Below are positions 1 to 5,099 of a stretch of DNA of 5,099 bases, in pieces; within the stretch, counting starts at the first letter, position 1; the number at the start of each line of letters is the position of its first letter. This DNA comes from Desulfobacteraceae bacterium. Lineage in GTDB: Bacteria; Desulfobacterota; Syntrophobacteria; BM002. Made by a program: the position numbers and the translations under genes. The notes under the pieces are model-generated. The model made no database searches and was not told the origin of the DNA. It saw only the letters and a list, made by a program, of their open reading frames with translations. The stretch lies in NCBI GenBank assembly GCA_002899795.1, contig PPDG01000246.1:1-5099 (forward strand). Reading direction: 5' to 3'.

Positions 1-35
1 CGAACATCGAACGTCCAACATCGAATCTTGAATAA
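1..35. repeat. Heptad-period repeat, family A, left block
   Basis: Five consecutive degenerate 7-base units run from the window edge, for example cgaacat (1-7) and cgaacgt (8-14), followed by units at 15-21, 22-28 and 29-35. The core of each unit is approximately SAAYRT. Positions 9-26 match the reverse complement of 286-303 at 17 of 18 bases, so this block and the one at 252-304 form an inverted pair. The block runs into a purine-rich AAG-type tract (about 31-60). It begins at the window edge, so its true left end is unknown. No reading frame of note covers it. The 7-base period and the inverted match are read directly; the function is unknown. Confidence 0.75.
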
Positions 36-95
36 GAAGAAAGATGAAGAAACAGAAGAATCAATTAGTTCTCACCCGAAAACTCCACTCTCGCC

Positions 96-175
96 TGTCA
101 TTCTGAGGAGCGGAGCGACGAAGAATCTCGTAGTTCCTGGGTCGCCAGAGATTCTTCGCTTCACTCAGAATGACA
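96..175. repeat. Imperfect palindromic intergenic repeat (tgtcattctgag type)
   Basis: The left arm (96-129) and right arm (148-175) are inverted copies separated by an 18-base loop (130-147). The outer 12 bases, tgtcattctgag, pair perfectly with 164-175, and the inner 10 bases, gaagaatctc (120-129), pair perfectly with 148-157. Between these stems the left arm has 12 bases (108-119) and the right arm only 6 (158-163), so a folded transcript would carry an asymmetric internal bulge. I recall similar palindromes scattered between genes in many environmental bacterial genomes, but I could not search for copies. It could be a REP-like or MITE-like element, and a hairpin in RNA. It lacks a U-run, so it is not a classical intrinsic terminator. 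Confidence 0.8.
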
Positions 176-226
176 ATGTAGCGTTTCCGGATGGGAATTA
201 ATTAAGATTTTCGTTACGAGTATCAA

Positions 227-256
227 AACGGCTGAAAAGAAAAAGAAATAGCCGTT
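227..256. repeat. Small inverted repeat with purine-rich loop
   Basis: The 7-base stem aacggct (227-233) pairs perfectly with agccgtt (250-256). The 16-base loop (234-249) is almost entirely A and G. The stem's right side overlaps the start of the heptad block at 252. It could form a modest hairpin in a leader transcript of the downstream gene. Alternatively, it may simply be the edge of the heptad element. No function can be assigned. Confidence 0.4.
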
Positions 257-304
257 GAATGTTCGGTATTCGATGTTTGTATTTCATTCGACGTTGGACG
301 TTCA
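252..304. repeat. Heptad-period repeat, family A, right (inverted) block
   Basis: Four 7-base units (252-279), a 4-base interruption (280-283) and three more units (284-304) are visible. The last two are acgttgg (291-297) and acgttca (298-304), and the shared core is approximately RTTSR. This is the reverse-complement version of the block at 1-35, with 17 of 18 bases matching between 286-303 and 9-26. A purine-rich tract (about 232-250) lies just before it, mirroring the one just after the left block. It ends 16 bases before the ribosome-binding site of the outer-membrane factor gene, so it lies in the probable leader or promoter region of that gene. Confidence 0.75.
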
Positions 305-320
305 ACTGAAAAGAGTAACT

Positions 321-324
321 GGAG
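321..324 (+). promoter_or_regulatory. Ribosome-binding site of the outer-membrane factor gene
   Basis: GGAG sits 6 bases upstream of the ATG at 331. The in-frame ATG three codons later (340) would be 15 bases away, so this site favours the 331 start. Confidence 0.7.
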
Positions 325-330
325 AAAGCT

Positions 331-1989
331 ATGTCTGTGATGCCATTTCTTAGATGCCATCATTTGGCCGCATCCGATCGAAGCAGAGCCCAACGCCTGG
401 CATTCGTCCTTGTTGTCCTTTTCACCCTGGCTCTGCTGGTCAGCGGCTGCATGGTGGGACCGGATTTCGTCAAGCCTGACGCAGAGGTGGAGCCTGGATG
501 GATCGAGAAGGAAGACTCGAGAATCAAGAGTGAGCCGGGGGATCTGAGCGACTGGTGGACGGTTTTCAATGACCCTGCACTCGATAACCTCATCGAGACT
601 GCCTATCACCAAAACCTGGACCTGCAAATCGCCGGGCTTCGCATCCTGGAAGCCCGAGCCCAATTAGGAGTTGCTGTGGGTCTCCAGTACCCGCAAACGC
701 AAGAGGTGAAAGGTGGCGCCAGCGCTAACCAGTTAAGCGAAAACACAGCGAATGAAGCACGGTCGGACAGGTTTTTCTATGATTATCAGATTGGCTTTGA
801 CGCTGCCTGGGAGCTGGACTTTTGGGGTCGGTTCCGCCGCGGGGTGGAGTCCGCCAGTGCAAGCCTGTATGCCAACATGGCAAACTATGACGACATCTTA
901 GTTTCTTTGACCGCGGAGGTGGCCCGTACCTACGTGGTGATTCGTACCTATGAAAAACGGCTGGAGGTTGCCCGGGAAAATGTCAGGCTCCAGAAGGAGT
1001 CCCTACGGCTTGCCGAGTTGCGTTTCAAGGAGGGCGTGGCGACCAAACTCGATGTTACCCAGGCCAGGGCCCTGCTCAAACAAACAGAGGCGTTAATCCC
1101 GCGGCTTGAAAACAGCCTGCGCCAGGCCAAGAATGGACTCGCCATCCTTCTCGGTATCCTCCCGGCTGAGGTCCAGGGCATGCTCGGTGGGCCAAGGTCC
1201 ATTCCCATCGCTCCTGCACAAGTGGCGGTGGGAATTCCAGCAGAGTTGCTGCGAAGACGTCCGGACATTCGACTGGCAGAATTTCAAGCGGCGGCTCAGA
1301 GTGCCCGAATTGGGGTTGCCAAGTCGGATCTGTACCCCCGTTTTTCCCTGGTGGGTTCCATCGGTTTGCAGTCCAGCGATAAAGGTGGTGTCCTCGCTAA
1401 CAATGCCAACTTCAGCGATCTTTTTTCGAGTGACAGCATCACCTATTTCGTCGGCCCCACGCTCCAGTGGCCCATTTTGAACTACGGCCGGCTCAAGAAC
1501 AACGTCCGCGTGCAGGATGCCCGCTTCCAGCAACTCGTGGTCAACTACCAGAACACGGTTCTCCAGGCTGCTCAAGAGGTTGAAGACGCCATGGTGGGCT
1601 TTCTGAGAACGCAGGAAGAGACGAAACTTTTATCTGAAAGCGTAGAAAATTACAGGCTTTCGGTGGATATTTCTCTGATCCAGTACCGTGAAGGGGAGGT
1701 GAGCTATCAGCGCGTGGTGGACACCCAAAGATTTTTGACCCAACAGGAAGACAACCTGGCATCGACCACCGGGTCTATTGCCATCAACCTGATTGCCATG
1801 TACAAGGCGCTGGGCGGCGGTTGGGAACTGCGTCTGGGCAAGAACTTCATCCCGGCGAAAACAATGGAGGAGATGCGGCAGCGGACCGATTGGGGCAATC
1901 TGCTGCCGCCTGAGGACTTACCGAAAGATACCGAAAAGGAACCACACACCGGCCAAGCGATACCGGTGTTCCATAAGCCGGATTTTTAG
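331..1989 (+). CDS. Efflux transporter outer-membrane factor, NodT/OprM (TolC-like) lipoprotein
   Basis: The protein (552 residues) is the outer-membrane exit channel of a tripartite efflux or secretion pump. By family knowledge it is a trimer with an outer-membrane beta barrel and a long periplasmic alpha-helical tunnel, and it works with an adaptor and an inner-membrane pump. An N-terminal hydrophobic signal (about residues 22-39) ends in the lipobox VSGC, making Cys40 the expected lipidated residue. The family-typical MVGPDF follows. Two repeated OEP domains cover roughly residues 85-285 and 305-495. Hallmarks include WELDFWGR (160-167), LLRRRPDIR (306-314) and GPTLQWPILNYGR (375-387). About 50 residues after the GGGW motif form a charged, proline-containing tail, making the protein longer than OprM-like proteins of about 480-490 residues. 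No pump or adaptor gene lies in the window, so the substrate cannot be named. The start is supported by GGAG at 321-324 and by the intact signal peptide. Confidence 0.95.
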   Translation: MSVMPFLRCHHLAASDRSRAQRLAFVLVVLFTLALLVSGCMVGPDFVKPDAEVEPGWIEKEDSRIKSEPGDLSDWWTVFNDPALDNLIETAYHQNLDLQIAGLRILEARAQLGVAVGLQYPQTQEVKGGASANQLSENTANEARSDRFFYDYQIGFDAAWELDFWGRFRRGVESASASLYANMANYDDILVSLTAEVARTYVVIRTYEKRLEVARENVRLQKESLRLAELRFKEGVATKLDVTQARALLKQTEALIPRLENSLRQAKNGLAILLGILPAEVQGMLGGPRSIPIAPAQVAVGIPAELLRRRPDIRLAEFQAAAQSARIGVAKSDLYPRFSLVGSIGLQSSDKGGVLANNANFSDLFSSDSITYFVGPTLQWPILNYGRLKNNVRVQDARFQQLVVNYQNTVLQAAQEVEDAMVGFLRTQEETKLLSESVENYRLSVDISLIQYREGEVSYQRVVDTQRFLTQQEDNLASTTGSIAINLIAMYKALGGGWELRLGKNFIPAKTMEEMRQRTDWGNLLPPEDLPKDTEKEPHTGQAIPVFHKPDF

Positions 1990-1997
1990 TAAGTTAC

Positions 1998-2078
1998 CAG
2001 GTTTCAGGGATCGGGTTTCAGGTTACAGAAGCGAAAGACGCCAAAGCTTAAATCTGAACACTGAAACCTTTCAAACCT
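1998..2078. repeat. Heptad-period repeat, family B, with inverted arm (gap 1)
   Basis: Starting 8 bases after the stop codon, 7-base units run over 1998-2028; the first is caggttt (1998-2004) and the fourth is caggtta (2019-2025). A spacer rich in A and G (2029-2053) follows. The units then reappear inverted over 2054-2078, for example ctgaaca (2054-2060) and ctgaaac (2061-2067). Positions 1999-2007 and 2061-2069 are perfect 9-base inverted copies. Alternatively, 2015-2028 pairs with 2054-2067 at 11 of 14 positions around a 25-base loop. The element fills most of the 113-base gap and ends 11 bases before the next ribosome-binding site. A transcript through it could fold, but there is no U-run, so terminator function is not supported. 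Confidence 0.8.
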
Positions 2079-2089
2079 ACTCTTTGCCC

Positions 2090-2095
2090 GGAGGG
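2090..2095 (+). promoter_or_regulatory. Ribosome-binding site of the AI-2E-family gene
   Basis: GGAGGG, a near-consensus Shine-Dalgarno sequence, lies 7 bases before the ATG at 2103. It fixes that start. Confidence 0.85.
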
Positions 2096-2102
2096 TCGCA
2101 GC

Positions 2103-3203
2103 ATGAGTACATCTAATCAGTCTTCGAACGACAAGTTGTATGTGAGGAGAGCGCTCGAGGCAAGCATCCATATAGGCCTTGTCGGTCTCGTCTTATTTTG
2201 GTGTTTCAAGATCGGTCAGCCCTTCATTCAGATTATCGTCTGGGGCATCATCATTGCCGTTGCAATCCACCCCATCTACTCCCGGCTGAAGTCCGCCCTG
2301 GGTGGACGTGCTCGCCTAGCGGCAACCCTGATAACACTCCTTGCCTTGATCCTCCTGCTCGTTCCGACTATTATGCTTTCCGATTCCCTCATCGACACTG
2401 CACGGGAGTTTTCGGCACAACTCGACGACGGGACGCTAAGAGTGCCTCCACCATCGGAGAGCGTCAGATCCTGGCCGGTCATCGGAGCACCTTTATACAA
2501 GCTCTGGAGCCTTGGCTCAACAGATCTCGGAGCCGTGCTGAGCAAGATGGCGCCGCAGCTCAAAAAGTATGGTATTTCGCTGTTGTCCACTGCTGCTGAT
2601 GCCGGGGTCGGGATTCTGATGTTCGTGGTTTCGATCATTATCGCCGGTGTTCTGCTTGCAAATGCCGACGGTGCTAATCAGGCTGCCCGGGCATTATTTA
2701 TGCGGCTTGCAGGTGAAAGGGGAGCGAAGCTCGTCGAACTCGCGGGGGCAACTGTGCGAAGTGTTGCCCAGGGCATTCTTGGCGTCGCAATAATCCAGGC
2801 AGTCCTGGGAGGGCTTGGTTGTCTCGTGGTCGGAGTTCCTGGGGCGGGGCTTTGGGCCCTGCTGGTGCTGATTCTTGCTGTGGTTCAGCTTCCCACTATC
2901 TTGGTCCTGGGCCCGATCATCGTCTACGTGTTCTCCACCAGCAGTACGATTACCGCAACTTTGTTCGCGATCTGGAGTGTCCTCGTCGGTATAAGTGACG
3001 CCTTTCTTAAACCCCTCTTGATGGGTCGTGGAGTCGACGTTCCCATGCTTGTCATCTTCATTGGAGCAATAGGCGGCTTCATCGCATCGGGCATCATCGG
3101 CCTCTTCGTTGGCGCGATCATTTTCACGGCCGGCTACAAGCTTTTCTTAGCATGGCTCAACGAGGGTACACAGCCGGAACCAGAGCCAAGCAAATCTGAG
3201 TAG
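2103..3203 (+). CDS. AI-2E family transporter (PerM/YdiK/TqsA-like, UPF0118)
   Basis: This is a polytopic inner-membrane protein of 366 residues, a normal length for the family (Pfam AI-2E_transport). Hydrophobic segments appear at about residues 20-36, 39-58 and 72-92. A more polar stretch (about 93-155) follows, then further segments from about 160 to 350. Family-typical features are RSVAQGILGVAIIQ (starting at residue 219), a GVPGAGLWALL stretch, and DAFLKPLLMGRG (299-310) followed by PMLVIFIGAIGGF (314-326). The tail is short and rich in Glu and Pro. Members have been linked to export of autoinducer-2 (TqsA), to Na+/H+ antiport in some bacteria, or to no known substrate. The sequence does not allow a choice, so the family name should not be read as evidence for quorum sensing. 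The gene lies 113 bases after the outer-membrane factor on the same strand, with a strong ribosome-binding site of its own. Co-transcription with its neighbours is plausible but unproven. Confidence 0.93.
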   Translation: MSTSNQSSNDKLYVRRALEASIHIGLVGLVLFWCFKIGQPFIQIIVWGIIIAVAIHPIYSRLKSALGGRARLAATLITLLALILLLVPTIMLSDSLIDTAREFSAQLDDGTLRVPPPSESVRSWPVIGAPLYKLWSLGSTDLGAVLSKMAPQLKKYGISLLSTAADAGVGILMFVVSIIIAGVLLANADGANQAARALFMRLAGERGAKLVELAGATVRSVAQGILGVAIIQAVLGGLGCLVVGVPGAGLWALLVLILAVVQLPTILVLGPIIVYVFSTSSTITATLFAIWSVLVGISDAFLKPLLMGRGVDVPMLVIFIGAIGGFIASGIIGLFVGAIIFTAGYKLFLAWLNEGTQPEPEPSKSE

Positions 3204-3223
3204 CGACCATCCGGCGTGGCAAG

Positions 3224-3240
3224 CAGGTGTCAGGTGTCAG
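3224..3240. repeat. Heptad-period repeat, family B, short copy (gap 2)
   Basis: Two perfect caggtgt units (3224-3230 and 3231-3237) plus a partial third (cag, to 3240) start 20 bases after the AI-2E-family stop codon. They are followed by a T-run and a G-run (3241-3250). No inverted arm is visible before the next gene, so this looks like a minimal or decayed copy of the elements at 1998-2078 and 5053-5084. I see no hairpin before the T-run, so this is not called a terminator. Confidence 0.65.
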
Positions 3241-3282
3241 TTTTTAGGGGGCTAATCTGTACGGTTGCAAGAAGTTTAGAAC

Positions 3283-3286
3283 GGAG
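3283..3286 (+). promoter_or_regulatory. Ribosome-binding site of the SulP gene
   Basis: GGAG lies 8 bases before the ATG at 3295. The alternative in-frame ATG at 3304 would be 17 bases away, so 3295 is preferred. Confidence 0.65.
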
Positions 3287-3294
3287 CAAAGAAC

Positions 3295-5046
3295 ATGGCG
3301 GTAATGGCTCAACATGACAAAGAAAAACCCGGCTTGCTTGCGCGTTACCTGCCAATTCTTCACTGGTTGCCCCACTACAATAAAGCGTGGCTGACGGGTG
3401 ACATCGTCGCCGGCCTCTCGGTGTGGGCCTTGATGGTACCCCAGTCCCTGGGTTACGCTGCCATAAGCGGTGTGCCGGTGCAGTATGGTCTCTATGCTGC
3501 CGCCATCGCCCTGATTGTTTACGCCATCTTTGGCAGCTCTCGCCACGTGGTCACCGGGCCCACTTCGACCATCGCCGCCGTCACCGGCGCGGCCGTCCTC
3601 CTAGTGGCTAAGGCCGGCTCCAGTCAGGCTGTCGCCTTGGTGGCGGTCATTACCATACTGGCCGGCATTCTGTATATCATCCTATCTGTGCTGAAGATGG
3701 GCTGGGTCTCAAACTTCCTGGCCGAGAGCGTGCTGGTTGGCTTCATCTTTGGCATCGGCATTGACGTGGCTATCGGTCAGCTCAAGCATGTTACCGGGAC
3801 ACATGTCACCGGGGAAAGCGTCTGGCAAAAGCTGGCCAGTTGGGTTACGAGCCTGCCCCATACCCATACGACCACCCTAGTGGTTGGTGTTGCCGCCCTG
3901 GTGCTCCTGTTCGCCCTCAAGATCTACGCTCCCAAGGTGCCGTGCGCACTCGTGGCTCTGGTGTTGGGCATCGGGGCCTCGGCGATCTTTGATCTATCCG
4001 CTCAGGGTGTGGCCGTGGTGGGTAAGGTGCCCCGGGGACTGCCGATCCCGACCCTACCTGACATCAGCCTCATCACCAAGAACTTCGGCCTGATTCTCTC
4101 CGGTGCGATTGGGGTGCTGTTGGTCGGATTTTCGGAGTCCCTGGCCGCAGCTCGCCAGTACGCCTCCAAACACCATTACGACATCGACATCAACCAGGAG
4201 ATGTTGGCCCAGGGCATGGCCAACGTAACCTCGGGTCTTTTTCAGGGTATCAACGTTTGCGGCAGCCTTTCCAAGAGTTCCGTCAACGATGGCTCTGGTG
4301 CCAAATCGGAGATGGCCTCGTTGGCCCAGGGGGTTTTTGTAATTTTGACTCTGCTCATCCTGGCCCCGCTCTTTGCTGACCTGCCTGAAGCCGTGCTGGG
4401 GGCCATCGTCATTGAGGCGGTAATCTTTGGACTGATGGATGTTAAAGCGATGAAACGGATCTACCGCCTTAATCGAACCGAGTTCTGGGTTGGGTCATTA
4501 GCCTTACTGGGCGTGCTCACCTTCGGCACGCTGCAGGGTGTGCTCATGGGCCTCCTCCTGTCCCTGCTAGTGCTCATCGCCAGGTCGTCTGAACCCAATA
4601 TCCCAGTGCTTGGCAGATGGCCCGGTACAGAGGTTTTTCATAGCCTTGACGCAAACCCTGATAGCGAAATCTTTCCGGGGTTGGTCATCATTCGCTTCGA
4701 CGGTGCCCTGTACTTCGCCACCGCCAATGCTTTGCGCGATAGGGTCAGGGAGGTGGCAACTGACGTCGATCCACCGGTTAGGGAGCTCCTGATCGACATG
4801 GAGGGCGTAAACTATATCGATCTTGAAGGCTCAGATATGTTGGCCGAGATCACCAAGGATATGCGAACCGTCGGGGTAGAGATCCATCTGGCCCGGGTGA
4901 AACATGCAGTCATGGAAATGTTAGAGAAGGATGGGGTCGACAAGATCATCGGCCACGATCATATTCACGACAAGGTTGTAGATGCCGTCCACTTGTTTAC
5001 CCAAAAGGAGAAGCCTGTTGTGGAAAATGGTCAGGCGAATCAATAA
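3295..5046 (+). CDS. SulP (SLC26-type) family inorganic anion permease with STAS domain
   Basis: This 583-residue inner-membrane secondary transporter is of normal SulP length. The transport domain (Sulfate_transp) covers about residues 20-430. It opens with the family signature GDIVAGLSVWALMVPQSLGY (35-54), SGVPVQYGLY (58-67) and FGSSRHVVTGPTS (79-91). Further on are QGMANVTSGLFQG (306-318) and GSLSKSSVNDGSGAKSE (323-339), matching the conserved N..S..F.G and SxSxS region; a Lys stands where many members have Arg. The cytoplasmic STAS domain spans about 455-570, with DMEGVNYIDLEGSDML (501-516) as its core. Known members carry sulfate, bicarbonate (BicA) or C4-dicarboxylates (DauA), and the substrate here is undetermined. 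In the STAS core, Glu511 sits where SpoIIAA-type STAS proteins have their phosphorylated Ser. The gene follows the AI-2E-family gene by 91 bases on the same strand and may share its transcript, although the repeats in the gap leave this open. Confidence 0.95.
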   Translation: MAVMAQHDKEKPGLLARYLPILHWLPHYNKAWLTGDIVAGLSVWALMVPQSLGYAAISGVPVQYGLYAAAIALIVYAIFGSSRHVVTGPTSTIAAVTGAAVLLVAKAGSSQAVALVAVITILAGILYIILSVLKMGWVSNFLAESVLVGFIFGIGIDVAIGQLKHVTGTHVTGESVWQKLASWVTSLPHTHTTTLVVGVAALVLLFALKIYAPKVPCALVALVLGIGASAIFDLSAQGVAVVGKVPRGLPIPTLPDISLITKNFGLILSGAIGVLLVGFSESLAAARQYASKHHYDIDINQEMLAQGMANVTSGLFQGINVCGSLSKSSVNDGSGAKSEMASLAQGVFVILTLLILAPLFADLPEAVLGAIVIEAVIFGLMDVKAMKRIYRLNRTEFWVGSLALLGVLTFGTLQGVLMGLLLSLLVLIARSSEPNIPVLGRWPGTEVFHSLDANPDSEIFPGLVIIRFDGALYFATANALRDRVREVATDVDPPVRELLIDMEGVNYIDLEGSDMLAEITKDMRTVGVEIHLARVKHAVMEMLEKDGVDKIIGHDHIHDKVVDAVHLFTQKEKPVVENGQANQ

Positions 5047-5052
5047 AGTTCT

Positions 5053-5084
5053 CAGGTTACAGGTGTCAGGAGTCGGGTGTCAGG
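5053..5084. repeat. Heptad-period repeat, family B, cut by window end
   Basis: Starting 6 bases after the SulP stop codon, four 7-base units plus a partial fifth are present; the first two are caggtta (5053-5059) and caggtgt (5060-5066). Unit order and variation resemble 1998-2028, including a cggg-starting fourth unit here against a cggg-starting third unit there. A purine-rich stretch (5083-5093) follows, as in gap 1. The window ends at 5099, so an inverted arm, if present, lies outside it. Confidence 0.75.
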
Positions 5085-5099
5085 AAAAAGAAACATAGA

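Noticed and set aside
255..283. Possible sigma70 promoter: TTGAAT (255-260), 17-base spacer, TGTATT (278-283)
   Set aside because: Each box matches the consensus at only 4 of 6 positions and lies inside a degenerate TT-rich heptad repeat, where such matches arise by chance.
223..663. Minus-strand open frame of 146 codons across the start of the outer-membrane factor gene
   Set aside because: It is antisense to a strongly recognised gene, shows no family features, and is composed of shadow sequence plus repeat.
1093..1575. Overlapping open frames of more than 100 codons on both strands inside the outer-membrane factor gene
   Set aside because: The real frame here encodes conserved OEP motifs such as LLRRRPDIR. 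The alternatives are out-of-frame shadows in GC-rich DNA.
1998..2078. CRISPR-like array
   Set aside because: The units are 7 bases, contiguous and degenerate, with no unique spacers and no cas genes nearby.
1793..2116. Plus-strand open frame bridging the end of gene 1 and the start of gene 2
   Set aside because: It runs out of frame through gene 1 and then translates the heptad repeat. It has no recognisable protein features.
2103..3203. Quorum-sensing module based on the AI-2E family name
   Set aside because: There is no luxS, lsr or sensor gene in the window, and most members of the family have no demonstrated link to autoinducer-2.
3203..3250. Rho-independent terminator after the AI-2E-family gene (T-run at 3241-3245)
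   Set aside because: No stable GC-rich hairpin immediately precedes the T-run; the preceding bases are direct, not inverted, repeats.
4951..4974. His/Asp cluster GHDHIHDK (553-560) in the SulP tail as a metal site
   Set aside because: It falls at the final STAS strand and helix, where family members vary freely. Three His residues in a loop are not enough to call metal binding.

Overview
The window carries three complete, co-directional plus-strand genes for membrane transport proteins. They are separated and flanked by short non-coding stretches full of small repeats. A lipid-anchored, TolC-like outer-membrane protein implies a Gram-negative (diderm) bacterium. The moderately GC-rich genes and repeat-laden intergenic DNA look to me like an environmental lineage such as Desulfobacterota (former Deltaproteobacteria). 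That is recollection of similar intergenic repeats, not something the window proves.

Layout: bases 1-330 hold no gene. They hold a block of 7-base-period repeats (1-35), a purine-rich tract (about 31-60), a large imperfect palindrome (96-175), a second purine-rich tract (about 232-250) and an inverted block of the first repeat (252-304). Next come an efflux-type outer-membrane factor of the NodT/OprM family (331-1989), an AI-2E/PerM-family membrane protein (2103-3203) and a SulP-family anion permease with a C-terminal STAS domain (3295-5046). The gaps of 113 and 91 bases, and the 53 bases after the last stop, each contain a second 7-base-period repeat (consensus about CAGGTKT) in the same orientation, starting 6-20 bases after the stop codon.

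Function: the genes could be co-transcribed, since they share a strand, have short gaps and each has its own ribosome-binding site. Nothing ties them into one pathway. The outer-membrane factor would need an inner-membrane pump and a periplasmic adaptor, and neither is encoded here. The AI-2E-family protein has an uncertain substrate. The SulP protein probably takes up sulfate, bicarbonate or another anion.

I see no new multi-gene system. The most unusual content is non-coding: two heptad-period repeat families with different sequences but a similar design (heptads, purine-rich spacer, inverted heptads), one of them recurring just downstream of every stop codon in the window.
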